Positions 22,417 to 33,655 are shown, counted from the first letter of the stretch. The stretch: DNA of 64,000 nt from Piezodorus guildinii (GCA_023052935.1 CM041297.1:99346484-99410483); one strand, 5' to 3'. Notes: generated by a model from the letters alone, not told the origin. Numbers and translations are program-made.

Positions 22417-22528
22417 ACAAAAATCACTTTCGCATTGCACACATACATTATGTAGTATTTGAAGGAAAATAGTTACCTTACTATATTTCTTAATTCTAGT
22501 TAGGTCCCAGCGTACAATATTTCACGGA
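22417..22528 (+). repeat. Distant direct repeat B, right copy
   Basis: See 17,802-17,910. The shared blocks in order are acaaaaatcact, gcattgcacacatacattat, tagtatt and ccagcgtacaat, separated by small indels. The two copies have the same orientation. Confidence 0.8.
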
Positions 22529-22948
22529 TTGTAGACGGATTTTAGAGCCTGGGTATAGAATATAATAGTCCGGATAATCTATTATAATTTATTTAATTCG
22601 TGGTCACTAAATCGTTAGTTCATTATTTATAGATCGATGTTGACCAACTGCACTTGAACGAAAAGTCACTGTTAGCCGGATAAATATTAAAATTAAGTCG
22701 ATAATTTGCACAGGTACTATATCCATTTTAGGAAATATTCAGCATTAATAAATGTACCTGATTATTTTCACATTGAAATATAATATAGTGTTATATATAT
22801 ATTAATAACTTTTCATATTTAATTTCTCAAGTTATGCAAGGGAGTGTTTTGGAAGAAAATTAAATATGACCATCTTAACTTTAAGGTGGATAATTGAAAC
22901 TCGGTTTTCAAGGACTTTAGTGATACTAAGATGGAGTAAGATGAGGGA

Positions 22949-22951
<3 letters not shown>

Positions 22952-23011
<60 letters not shown>

Positions 23012-23054
23012 TTATATATATGTGTGTGTGAGTGTGTGTGTGTCTGTGTATGTG
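22952..23054. repeat. (TA)n-(GT)n microsatellite, left part of R1-clade target
   Basis: About 50 bp of TA is followed by a GT/GTAT-rich tract ending with GTGTCTGTGTATGTG at 23,040-23,054. The same 15 bases recur at 27,651-27,665 on the far side of the R1-clade element, where the (GT)n tract resumes. The element therefore split one compound microsatellite in two. Confidence 0.92.
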
Positions 23055-23264
23055 TTTTTTTTTTTTTTTTTTTTTTACGAGGGTAGGTGGAAATCTTCAA
23101 AAGACGCGGATAGGCCCGTACCTATCCGTGTGTGGGATTTCTACCCACTAAAACCAACCTCCCTACACCTGTTTCTCACCCTCCACGGGACCACCGTTAG
23201 GCATTACTTCGTGGAGGAGAGTGGCTGTGTGCCGTCCCGTTGTTAGGCGCCTTACCCTATATTT

Positions 23265-24008
23265 CTAGGCACGCCTCTCCTTTTCTTCCATTCTCAATTT
23301 CTTGATGACGTCCGCAGCCAGACATTGGCCCGCCATCCAGTTCTCCTGAGAAAGTAGCATGAGGTTGACGAAGTTATCAGGTGTAGCTTCTGATCTGCAT
23401 ATTTCTTGAAATTCTTCCCTCTCTACTTGAAAACGAGGACAGCAGAAGAATACGTGTTCTACTGTCTCATCTATTGTTGGGCATCTTGGACATTCTGCTG
23501 TATTGTCCAACTTAAACCGTAATTGGTAGGCTCTGAAGCAGCCATGTCCAGTGAGCATTTGGGTTAGGTAGTAGTCCACTTCCCCGTGGCTTCTATCCAC
23601 CCAGGGTTGGATGCAAGGTACCAGCCTATGGGTCCACCTTCCGCTCGCTGCCAAATCCCAACGTCGCTGCCACTTTTGGACTGTCTGCTTCCTCTCTTCG
23701 GTTCTAGGAACGTGGACAACACTTTTATACGTACGTTGCCTTTCCTCCGACAGCAGTTCAATGGGTGGCATCCTGGCCACCACACATGCAGCTTCGTAGG
23801 ATACTGTGCGAAATGCACTTATCACCCTCAGAGCGCTTCGGCGATAAACTGCCACAATGGGTCTCCTGTAAGAAAGTGTGTCCAGGGCATTATTCCATAT
23901 TGGGGCTGCGTATAAAAGAGTGGATGAGACGACGCTCGCCATTAATAGTCTCCGACTACTTCTAGGTCCGCCTACGTTGGGCATCAATCGGGCTAGAGCT
24001 GTGGTCAC
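23265..24008 (-). pseudogene. R1-clade ORF2: C-terminal domain with CCHC cluster
   Basis: This is the longest intact stretch of the element (247 codons). It includes ARLMPNVGGPRSSRRLLMAS, LYAAPIWNNAL, VSYEAACVVARMPPIELL and a C-terminal C-x2-C-x8-H-x4-C cluster (CPRC ... EHVFFCC). These are diagnostic of R1-clade elements and are thought to act in template or target binding. It ends in a stop just upstream of the 3' UTR and poly-A. The N-terminal Met is not a real start: the frame is the continuation of ORF2. Confidence 0.88.
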
Positions 24009-25684
24009 TCCTGCTGCTTTGATGCATACTTCTGAATATCTCCTTGAATTTTAGCTTTATCAAGTATAACCCCAAGTCTCAGTGAGGGCTAGGACCGTAT
24101 CTTTGCCTGCCACTCTCAGGATATTTCTTCTCCCTTTTACGGCTACTTATAAGAAGGGCTCTGTTTCTTTCTGCAGTTGGAGCCACGATGTCAGCCAATC
24201 ACGATCAGAGAGGTACTCTGATTTGCCTCAAGCTATTGTCTTTATATTTGCTCGATTACGATGCGACATCATCAGCAAAACTATGATCTTGGCACCTTTG
24301 GCAGGTTAAGCCTAAGACTCCATCATACAGGATATTCCAATTAAGGCCATATGATCTGGGTACTCCACATTCACCTGAACGATTTGGCCGTCTCTGTTGA
24401 GCATATCAGACTGTTGCGAAATAATTTTGATAATGCTCCTGAGTACAATGGAACGCCCATTTTGCAGAGCTCTAAATGCAGTTCCATTTGCGTGTTAAAC
24501 GCGTTTTTCACATCTAATGGACGACGGCACAATAACATTCGCACCTCTTCTCCATCTTCCGCAATAGCTTTCTGGGCAGTTTCAATCACCAGGGTAATTG
24601 CGTCCAGCGTGATCTCCTTTTCTGAAGCCAATGATTGTTCAATAGGCCCTGTACTCTTCGGTATCTCTTGTATTCTGCTGCTATTTTCTCTAAGACCTTG
24701 CCAGTGTGCCAGCAGACATTGGCTCTATATGCTGAGGGTTCTGAGGGTTTCCTTTTCCTTTGGAAACCAGTACAAGGCGCTGCCTTTTCCATGTCGCGGA
24801 AAGGATCCTCACTTAAACGGACTGAAGACGTCTGAAAAAGTTCCGGCTTGGTTCAATTGCCACTTTAGTTCCATGTTGGGGATGCCATCAAAACCTGGGA
24901 CTTTACAGTATGAAGGTGGAGCAGACATCCTTCACTCCTCAGAGTTACGGATGTGGTCAAAGCTGCACCTGCCTGATCTCAGCTCTTCTTGTTCAGAAAA
25001 GAGAAGTACGATTTTCTGCACAGCCACAGGAAGTGGCGATCTCGTAGAGCTGCCTTCAATTTCTTATGACGGCATATGGCCTTGCCCTGGATCCTCGTCA
25101 ACTCTTCCAGAGTTCCTTCCAGCATTTTCTTTGCTCAATTGATGCAGCACGTATTCGCGCTCCAGTTTGAATCTCTTGTAAAATCGGAACTGGGGCTCCC
25201 TCATGCACTGTACTCTTCTCGATGGTGACCAACGTGTCGACAAGTCAGCAATGGTCGTTCCACCGTAGACCGGATGTGACTATGTATGCGTTGCTGCGCA
25301 CCATAGACGCGTCAACAATGCTGTGTGGATCAAATTACTAGCTGTGAGCCTTATACCCCGCGTGCCGACAGCCACACGGGACTCTTCATCATAATTTTGA
25401 ATGATTCTCGTCAAAGTGTCTACTATTCCATCTTAACGTACATTATCTGCCTTACTGTCATTGTTCCAGGTGCCAGAGTGATCAATATGGGGTGGTCGCT
25501 GTGGTTATAGTTCACAGACTTGCCAGCCATAGTAGGGTGTAGGCAGTCACTTACAAAGTTAAGTCTATAATGGAAGACTGCTCCCTTCACAATGTAGGCT
25601 CCGTCCTGAAATTGACAGTACGATGGTCGTCCTCTGCAAAGGTTCTAATAAGACTTCACCTCGTCGATTGGTCCTTGTACCATT
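24009..25684 (-). pseudogene. R1-clade ORF2: decayed reverse transcriptase
   Basis: Reading shifts frame repeatedly. Identifiable pieces on the minus strand are an arginine/lysine-rich linker (25,140-24,990), KRKPSEPSAYR with GKVLEKIAAEYKRYR (24,760-24,660, fingers), ETAQKAIAEDGEEV and LDVKNAFNT (24,600-24,480, motif A with its Asp), and FADDVA near 24,270 (catalytic Asp pair). A broken LxxSRKREKKYPES segment follows near 24,130. Conserved motifs are in the proper order, so this is an RT worn down by indels and not a rearranged one. The 263-codon frame on the opposite strand at 24,351-25,142 is a shadow of it. Confidence 0.75.
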
Positions 25685-26218
25685 CTAATCCCAGGCATTG
25701 AAGTCTCCGGCAATTACTACAGGTCTACGTCCTGTGGTGTCTCTCACTATGCTATCTAAAAGAGCTTCATATTCTTCAAGTGTAGTGTTCGGTGGGGCAT
25801 AGCAACTGTACAAGTATAGATGCTTTATCTTGGCCCAAACGAAACCATATGTCGGAGCTCGCGGTGTTTCTTCTATGAAATTTGGTTCACCTGCCCAAAT
25901 TGCAGCACGACCCGTAGCGTCGGATAACCAAGAATTACTATCTACATTTTTATACTGTTCACTCAAGATAGCGACATCAATTTTTAGCTCTTTCACTGTT
26001 TGCCATAGGATATCCTGTGCGGCTTCGCAGTGAACCAGATTTAGTTGGAGGACTCTCATATGGGGCGACTTCTTCCACTCCTTTGTTCTTCTAAGGCGCG
26101 CTGTAATGCTGGGCATCTGCTGCCGCCACACAGGTGTCCACTGTCGCCTCCTCCGAGGCAGAGAGCGCAAGACGGACTCTTTGTACAATTCAAGGCTAAA
26201 TGGCCCTCTTCGCAGCAC
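25685..26218 (-). pseudogene. R1-clade ORF2: APE endonuclease (N-terminal part)
   Basis: Frame 26,218-25,685 overlaps the end of ORF1 in a different frame, as in R1-type elements. The endonuclease proper starts at HMRVLQLNLVHCEAAQD (about residue 53). It continues with IDVAILSEQYKN (catalytic Glu region), LYLYSCYAPPN and RRPVVIAGDFNAWD (the GDFN motif), where a stop codon now interrupts it. The C-terminal third, with the SDH motif, is not readable in this frame. In R1-clade elements this domain sets target choice. The family knowledge and the microsatellite flank together suggest AC-type targets. Confidence 0.83.
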
Positions 26219-27410
26219 CTACGACAACATTTCGTTCGGTCGGGTCCTTTGCATTGCCTGGCAAAATGTCCAAAGTTCCAACACCGGTAGCAGCGCTGTA
26301 GTCGGATTTTTTCCCGAATCCTACTGATCACTAATCCGACCCTGATTCTTCCTTTGGCAATTGCTTTCCTAGCCTGCACGACTGGCAAAGCAATAACTGC
26401 CGTCCTTGTTCCAGCGTATGCCGAGCGGATCGACAATACAGCGGTTGGCTTTATATTCTCTTCCTCTATTAATGTGGAGAGAGCCTCAGCAACCTCTTCT
26501 TTCGATGTTAGAGCGTCCAGGTCTCTTATTTCAATTAACGATTCCTGTCTCCAAAGCCCTAACTTCGGCCTCTGACCCCAATGCTCCCTCTAGGGTTTCC
26601 TTCATTCTCTCCAGAGAGACCCCTTTTGTTTCCTATTCAACTGTATCAGGAGATTTCCCGCCTCATTTTTGCGAACCCTGTTAATATTGGAGCTCATATC
26701 TTTCAAGGATGGATCAGCTCGCACTTTGCGGAGTGTGTCTGCATATGTGGTGCCTTCCTTAACCTTAATTATGAGGGCATCCGGCCTCGGTGGTTTTGGG
26801 CGTGGGCGCCGATTTCCTCTCTTTTTCTGGTTCGTGACTGTTTGCCATCGTTCAACTGAGGCTGTTGAGGCTATTATGGATTGTTGAGTCTGCTCCGCTA
26901 TGGGGCTTGGAGGGCCACTTGGTGCCTTAGCCTGCTTCCTTGAAACCATCGCCTTTGGTTGATCCCTTTTTGCTGATCCATTCTCGTGAGTCGTTGAACC
27001 CTGGAAATCCTGATTCTGTCGTTTATTATTTATTGTGGGTACCGATGGCACGGTTTGGGTGCAGATATCCACCATACTTTGTGCATCCTCCCGAGCTTTG
27101 AATTTGCACTCCAGTGACATCAACTGGTTCAGGATTCTACAAGCATATTCCTTAATCTCTCCATGGACATTATGCTTCGACTGGATGTATGTCTGTAAAC
27201 CCTGGACTTCTTTAACCAGCGTTGTCCACTCATCCTTGCAGAGCTCCAACGTTGTAGTAGTACCAGATGATGTCTCAGCTCTATCAAAATTTAAAGTTGT
27301 TTCATTGCGGTGGCTTGATGACGACGTCGGGTGTCCCGCTTTCTCAACCTCTGCCGACGCCGGTACTGGGTTCCGAGCCCCTGCACCGTAAGTAAAATCT
27401 CCTGCTCTAT
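26056..27410 (-). pseudogene. R1-clade ORF1 (gag-like)
   Basis: Two overlapping pieces are seen on the minus strand. The N-terminal piece (27,249-26,602 and upstream to about 27,410) has a coiled-coil-prone start (LVKEVQGLQTYIQSKHNV), a long Ser/Pro/Gln-rich middle and KVKEGTTYADTLRKVRADP, the segment that precedes the central gag domain in R1-type ORF1 proteins. After a frame break, 26,436-26,056 carries RSAYAGTRTAVIALP and three zinc knuckles: CYRCWNFGHFARQC, CRRCCEEGHLALNC and CALCLGG...GHLCGG. All Cys and His positions of the first two are present. The product would bind element RNA. It is broken by at least one frameshift near 26,600. Confidence 0.85.
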
Positions 27411-27650
27411 CATCTCATATTTAAATTTTAGCATTTTATACCTCCTGCCAGGTGTGATTCAGCCGCCTCTAACATGAGGAACAGACGCTGACCAGGTCGC
27501 CGCCTATTCTAGGAACCGTCACGCCTGGATTTGTCTAGTTTTGGTCCGCCCCGGGTATTTTATTTCCCCGGTACCCACCAAATCTGGTGAGCTTTCCCCT
27601 ATCCGCCACCTGGGGAGGCGCCCGATGGAAGCTCTATGAACTCCACACGG

Positions 27651-27674
27651 GTGTCTGTGTATGTGGTGTGTTGT

Positions 27675-27716
<42 letters not shown>

Positions 27717-27732
27717 TGTGTGTGTTTGTGTG
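27651..27732. repeat. (GT)n microsatellite, right part of R1-clade target
   Basis: It begins with the right copy of the 15-bp target duplication and continues as about 45 bp of GT with single interruptions. See 22,952-23,054 for the other half. Confidence 0.92.
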
Positions 27733-28084
27733 TGATATTGATTCATTTTAAATTTAATTGGCTGGTTATTACAATTTTCGGGAAACAACTTTATATTTAT
27801 TTTCATTTATTTGGATATATAATATAAGCTCTGATACAATATAATAGCTCTAGAACCACGCTAATTATTTCATCTATTCTAAGCGTCTTAAAATCATTTA
27901 TTATAATTGATTTAATGTAAATATATTCATGTAAATATAATATATTTAATGTAAACATTTAATATAAATACAACAATATATAAACGAAACATATGTATGA
28001 AGCAAATATTAACTTTAATTATTGGTATGTAATTTAACGCATAAGGAAAGAGAGGCCTTTATTCATTGGGGAAAGATTTTTAAA
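27733..28084. other. AT-rich DNA, nothing recognised
   Basis: No feature could be supported between the microsatellite and family A copy A4. Confidence 0.45.
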
Positions 28085-28985
28085 AAAATCTGGAGTGGGC
28101 AACACACGACTTTCACTTACTTCAGTTGTTAAAACCAATTCAAGAATTATAAAATAAAGTTGAAGTTAAGAATTTTTTAAAGAATTATATTAAGTTTCGT
28201 TAGAAACATATATTTTAGATTGAACAATATAAAATTTTTATGTACAATAATCACTTAAGTTTATGCCCTATTTCTCATTTTACCATCCACTACTATGTAT
28301 TTAAGATTAAAGGTTTTCTCAAATCTTTAGTTCTCTACCCGTATATCATACATTTATATTCCAATGCGGTAATATTCTTATGATCAGAAATACAATATAA
28401 TATGCCCCATTCGACATATTATACAACTTTGTACTTAAGATAACATTTTTTGTAAATATTCACCTTTTCAACGTTATATAATACAACTTTATTAATATTC
28501 TTATGTTTGGAAAAAAATCCTCTATTATCTTTATATTTTAATCAAATTCATTCAATTGTAAATTTAGCCATTTCTTAACAATGCTAAAAAGAAGATGGGG
28601 TTAATTTTTTGGGATTTACAAATTAAAGGTACTTAAGTCCTGTCAGACTTAATCAGAATGAAAGCTACATAAGGTTAAAGTCCTTTAAACTTTAAACCGA
28701 TGTAGAGAGTTTAATCAAAATCATTAGAGCTGTTTTTGAGAAAATCGTAAAAAGGTGCAGCCTGGTTAGCCGATTTTAATAAGTTGCTATAACATCTAAG
28801 GAATATACGCTTTTTAATTATAAAATTCCAGCAATATATAACTTATGTTTTCTAGTTAGACTTACCATACGCGAGACGAAACATACAGAGACAAGAATTT
28901 CCGTTTAAATCTGGAATTTGAATATTTTTTCAAACGCAATACTTTCTCTTACTATATATTTCATAATAGGTAATTAAAAGTAAAA
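28085..28985 (+). repeat. Family A dispersed repeat, copy A4 (full length)
   Basis: It starts at gtgggcaacacacgactttc and ends at 'actttctcttactatata' plus ggtaattaaaagtaaaa. All internal landmarks of copy A2 are found in order. The terminal inverted repeat at the 3' end is degraded (ggtaattaaaagt instead of ggtaagtgaaagt). Confidence 0.85.
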
Positions 28986-29086
28986 AATGTAATTATAAAA
29001 ATACATGAAGAACTGTTACTTTTGATGAAAGCTCTGAAACATTAAATATTTAATAGATTTCTTTCCTAAAAATAATTTCAACAACT

Positions 29087-29278
29087 CATAAATATTAATA
29101 TATTTTAAACTAATCATAGGTAACACATTAATATTAATTTATTTTAACCTAATGGTAGGTAACACATAAATATTGATCTATTTAAAAATAACCATAGTTG
29201 ACACATATATATTGATATATTTTAAACTAATTATGAGTAACACATAAATATTAATCTATATTTAACTAATCAAGGGCA
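29087..29278 (+). repeat. 39-bp minisatellite, five copies
   Basis: Units start at 29,087, 29,126, 29,165, 29,204 and 29,243. Each begins near cataaatatt and ends near taggtaaca, with spacing of exactly 39 bases and scattered substitutions. The last unit is incomplete. No function is inferred. Confidence 0.9.
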
Positions 29279-30325
29279 CATTGGCAAGTGCAGGTCGTCC
29301 AATATTGTGTAGAGGTCATCGGGTCGTGGGGTCAATGGGGCATAAATTGAAAATTATTTTAAAACTTCTTTCCTTCAATTTTTTTAAATTTATGTAATAT
29401 ATATATATATATAAAATCAAAAAGATAAATGCATAAATTATTTATTTAAATTTATAAATCAACAGAAAATTCGTTAAAATTATAATAAGACACGGCTTCA
29501 AAAATACTAATTTGAAGTCCATATTCTAACCGTGATTCATAATCAGCAGACGGCAGGAAAGAAACTTTACATTAACTTAGAGGTGTTGCTTCAATTGAGT
29601 TGGGTTGTTCTATTAATATATGCTAAGCTTAAGGAGTGGAATTATTTATCTGTTACGATTTTTGTGTATATTAACACATGACCACTATTATAAAAACAAG
29701 ATTATTTGTTTGCAAAAAAAGAAGCCGGGTTCGTCTTAATTTTTTTAAATCATTAGTATAGTATAGTATCTTAAAAAAAAAAAAAAAAGTTTCAGCACCT
29801 TCTATATTTGAATCATAATCACATTCTTACTTTTTGGTTTGATTAGATAACTTTAAAATTGCTAGAGTTGAGAAGATTTTTCCCAACACGTTTTCAGCCG
29901 TGAAGGTGATTTAAAATGGCTACTAAAACATAAGTATTAGTCAGATTTTTTATTTTTATTCATGGTTTCAGTCAGGAAAGGATAAGGAACAAATGGTAAA
30001 TATATAATAAATATCAACAAGTTACGTGGCATGGTCTGGATAATTTCTTATGGATTGACCCAATATTTTATTTTAGCTAATCAATACAGCTTCGAAACAG
30101 AAAAATGGTAATCAGACGCTAATATATATCATGTGAATAAATATCATTTATTCATGAAAATGTAATATAATATATCTTTATTCGAAAGCAGACAATGTCT
30201 TGTACAAATAAATCAAAAGAATCTCTTTCAAAGTATAATAATGTGAGTCTAGTAGTAGTAGTAACACAAAACAATAAAAAAACTAACAAACAAAATCTGG
30301 TACGCATACAATGAACTATGATATA
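29279..30325. other. AT-rich DNA, nothing recognised
   Basis: A short GC-richer patch at 29,280-29,340 and a TA run at 29,398-29,414 are present. No family was recognised. Confidence 0.4.
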
Positions 30326-30329
30326 AAAA

Positions 30330-31397
30330 TAGAGTTTCATATTTTAAAGAACTATATTTAGTTTCGTGGGAAACATATGTTTTAGAATAAGAAATATAAT
30401 AATATAAATTTTTTATGTAAAATAATTACAGAGGTGTTCATGAATTGAGACGTTGATTTCCAAAAGGTACTATATCCATTCTAAGAAATTTTACAGGAAG
30501 CGCCAAAATCTCTTCGTTATTATAATATTAAACTAGCTAATTTGATTCTTTTCGCCCTAGAATATAGGATTGTTTTTTTTACTATATTATTGACATCATA
30601 TTAAATTTATGAAATGAAATGTTTAAGTATGATTTAGAACGAAACTAAATGTGTAATTAGTACCTTAAGAAATTAATATAATTTCTAAATCGCGTTATTA
30701 AAGGACATGAGTGTTCATTCAATACAATCAGATTTAAGATTTGGATAAAACTAAATGAGGAGAATTTACAATTTCGTAAAAAATGTCGTTTAGTACCTTT
30801 TGGAAATCAACGTCTCAATTTACATTACCTTTTACAACTTTGTGAACAGGATAACATTTTATCTGAAAACTTCAGCTTTCCAACGTTATATCATACATAA
30901 ATGTTACTATCCTTAGGTTTGGAAAAAAAATATATATATATACCTAAAAAAATATTTTTGATCTTTTCTCCTCTAGTTGGTTATCAAATTCGTTTAACTT
31001 GTATATTTTGCATTTTAATCAGAATGAAACCTACATCAAATAAAAGCCCATTGAATCCTACATTAATATAGCAAATTAAATCAAAATCGTTAGAGCTGTT
31101 TTCGGGAAAACCGTAAAAAGGAGCAAAATGCATGGTATAAAGTAGCACTTTCGGTAAGCCGGTTATAGTGAATAAGTTTCTGTAACATCTCGGACGTATA
31201 GTAGTCCTAAATATGATATTTCTGTTTCATTCTACTTTTCGTTTTTGAGCTCGACTTACCACATTAAATACACATAAGCCAAACCGACCTATTTGTGGGA
31301 GTTGGTCATTGGAACACAGAGTTAAAAAATGGAATCTGAAAATGTTCGCGATCGCAATACTTTCCCTTACTATATATTTCATGGATAGATAAGCGAA
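30330..31397 (+). repeat. Family A dispersed repeat, copy A5 (carries a MITE)
   Basis: The copy is 5'-truncated and starts in the block before 'tttcgtgggaaacatatgtt'. A MITE-like insertion occupies 30,426-30,822. The rest continues through 'tttccaacgttatatcat', 'aaaatcgttagagctg', 'cgatcgcaatactttccc' and ends near 31,397. Copy A6 starts 8 bp later in the same orientation. Confidence 0.85.
30426..30822 (+). mobile_element. MITE-like element with inverted termini inside copy A5
   Basis: The left end is TA|CAGAGGTGTTCATG followed by attgagacgttgatttccaa (30,442 on). The right end (30,792-30,820) is the reverse complement of the attgagacg... block, about 28 bases, with the outermost CAGAGG part lost. 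The CAGxGGTGTTCAT start after TA resembles Tc1/mariner termini (established knowledge). There is no transposase frame, so it is non-autonomous. A second partial copy lies at 40,905-41,047. Confidence 0.75.
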
Positions 31398-31404
31398 TGT
31401 AAAA

Positions 31405-32290
31405 AATCTGGTCCGGGCAACATAAGACTTTCACTTGCCTCCGTTATTTATATCAATTTATGAATTTTTAAACAAATTTAAAAACGAAAATAAATTGTCA
31501 AAGAATTATTTACATTGGAGTTTAATAGAAGCATGTGTTTTATTAAGTAATCTATTATATTATTATCTAGAACAATCAGTTTGTTTTATCAGTTTTTCAG
31601 CACCCTCCATTAACTTTTAAAAGTTTGTGTAGAAGCAAATATTTTTCTAAAATCTTTGGCATTCCAACGGTATATTATACATGTATATTACTCTTCTTAA
31701 GTTTAAAAACAAAAAATTGCAGTAAAAAAATAGTTTTGCAGTTTCTTACTTTATTTAGATATCGAATCAGTTCAAGTTATGTTTTTACCTATTTTTTATC
31801 AATGGTAATAAGATAAAAAGGTTATTTTCATGGAATCTACAAAATTAAAGGTAGTTTAGAGGAAGAATATTAAAATATCGGCATTTAAGCCCCATCAGAC
31901 TATTTAAATCAGAATGAAATCTACATGATATTAAAGCCCATTGGATTTTCAATCGATATTGCGTATTTAATCAAAATCGTTAGATCTGTTTTTGGGAAAA
32001 TAGTAAAAAGGTGCGAAATGAATGGTATAAAGTGGCTCTTATTGTTAGCTGATTTTAATGAGAAAGTTTCTGTAACATCTCGGACTTATAGTTGTTTTAA
32101 ATATGAAATTTCAGTTTCATAGAATTGTTAGTTTACGCACTGGAGTTACGACACACACACAGACCTTTTTGCGCTACTAGGTTATTTGGACTCAGGGGAG
32201 CCTAAAACGTGTGTTTCTGTTGAAAACTGGAATCCGAAAATTTTCACGACCGTAATACTTTCCTCTTACTACTTATATATAAATTTATAA
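31405..32290 (+). repeat. Family A dispersed repeat, copy A6 (full length)
   Basis: It starts at gtccgggcaacataagactt and ends at 'gaccgtaatactttcc' with tcttact. It follows copy A5 head to tail with 8 bases between. The copy is closest to A2 in internal sequence, sharing for example 'cattaacttttaaaag' and 'aaaatatcggcatttaag'. Confidence 0.85.
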
Positions 32291-33365
32291 CAAAGTGACG
32301 CTTACTTACAATATTAAATTTTAAAGTTTTACCTACTCTCATCATGTAATAGTAGACTTTATTTATCTTTTCAACAATAATGATCATCAGTATAGCTTGG
32401 GTGTAGTAGTTATCAGACGATTCTGTGATGAATGACCGGAGGTACTGTGTATTTTCATTATGTATTGAGCAGTGAAGAGGGATGTGATGTTGATTATTGG
32501 AAACGTATTGGTTGCATGACATGCAGATTTCTTAAGAGTTAAATGTAATGATTTTGTATTTGAATAGAGCTTGAAATGTTCTAGGTCGGGTACTCATCAA
32601 TAAATTAACGCATCTTAATTTCTTTATATGGATTTTGAATGTTAGATAGTTTTGGGATCACCAGTATTGTAACTGCACAATGTTCTATACAAAGGATTGC
32701 TATTTGAGTTAAAATATATTTTTAAGTCCGTTGAGATATGATGGTTATAGGCTTTTTTAATTTTACATTGGTTGTATTTACGAAGCCCGTCTATGGGAAT
32801 GGTAAAAAGCTTCTCTGTACATCCACGAAGCTAAGTTAATGCTCTAACTCATTCATTAAAATAAAAATAATAAAAAATATTATTAAAAAAAATATGTGGC
32901 AAGATTTTATAAGTAAAAAAAATCGTATTTACTTTAAAAACATACACAAAACCAAATGCTCTTAGATAATCCGACCAACAAACAATTCATTTTCATTTCT
33001 ACTTTGCCAAGAAGCAATGCCATTACTCTCCTAGCTTGAGGCAGGAAATGCTTAATAACACCCCAAGGAATATTATTTTCGATTTAATAACTGGAGTTAC
33101 GTTGGGCTTAAAAGCTAAGTGGGGGTGTGGCTGGCTAGATTTGATTGGGCCCAGGAGCAAGGGCCACTTAGACCATAACGGGATACCTTCTCAGCTCAAT
33201 ACCGCACTCCTCCGGATCAATTAGTTTTGCCTTAGGGGTGGAGGGTAGTATGTGATATTGCGTGGGTAGAAAAGGTAATATGATTAACCTGTATTTGATT
33301 ATATTAGTGATAATATTTAATGATATAGCGAGAAACAAAAAAAAAAAAAACATCATATTTTTAAA
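32291..33365. other. Unassigned DNA with a GC-richer patch
   Basis: The stretch 33,000-33,260 is distinctly less AT-rich than its surroundings (for example gggccactta and ggggtgtggctggctag) but shows no coding or RNA family I recognise. The rest is AT-rich without features. Confidence 0.4.
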
Positions 33366-33579
33366 CTCGTCCTACGGGGATGAGAAACAAACGACTTTCA
33401 CTTACCTGGACAGTTAAAATATATTTAAGAACTATTAAATAAATTTTTTTATTATTATTAATATTTATTGAATTTCGCAACTGTATTAGTTAACACATCA
33501 AGTAAATTACTGGAAGGAATTAGTCCGGGTGGCGGTCATTAAATGAAACAACTAAATATTTTCAACTATTTTATTGTTT

Positions 33580-33617
33580 GCCAACGTTTCGACCCCCTTT
33601 GTGGGTCATCATCAGGG
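33580..33617 (-). ncRNA. Hammerhead-ribozyme-like core, left arm of element 2
   Basis: On the minus strand: CTGATGA (33,615-33,609), one base, stem II GACCC with GGGTC around a short loop, GAAAC, then GTTGGC. It mirrors the core in the right arm. Confidence 0.58.
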
Positions 33618-33655
33618 CGCATGGTGGAGAATTGGTTTCCATTCTCCCACCATGC

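Larger units (their letters stand above)
23055..27650 (-). mobile_element. R1-clade retrotransposon inserted in an (AC)n-type microsatellite (4.6 kb)
   Basis: The insertion is bounded by a 15-bp target duplication (GTGTCTGTGTATGTG at 23,040-23,054 and 27,651-27,665) and ends on the minus strand in a poly-A tail (23,055-23,076 read as T). From 5' to 3' on the minus strand it holds a 5' UTR (27,650 to about 27,410), ORF1 with three zinc knuckles, an APE endonuclease, a decayed reverse transcriptase and an R1-type C-terminal domain with a CCHC cluster. It is full length or nearly so. Insertion into AC-type repeats is the known habit of some R1-clade lineages (Waldo at ACAY repeats, Mino at AC repeats), and the target here fits that. 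Many frameshifts make this copy inactive. Confidence 0.88.

Noticed and set aside
17802..22528. LTR retrotransposon with the direct repeats as LTRs
   Set aside because: The repeats lack TG...CA ends, no primer-binding site or polypurine tract is seen, and the coding part between them is a Jockey (non-LTR) element with its own 3' end.
24351..25142. 263-codon plus-strand open frame
   Set aside because: It lies antisense to the decayed R1-clade reverse transcriptase, has no domain similarity I can see, and its opposite strand carries RT motifs in order.
29087..29278. CRISPR-like array
   Set aside because: Units are contiguous 39-bp tandem repeats without unique spacers, in eukaryotic DNA.
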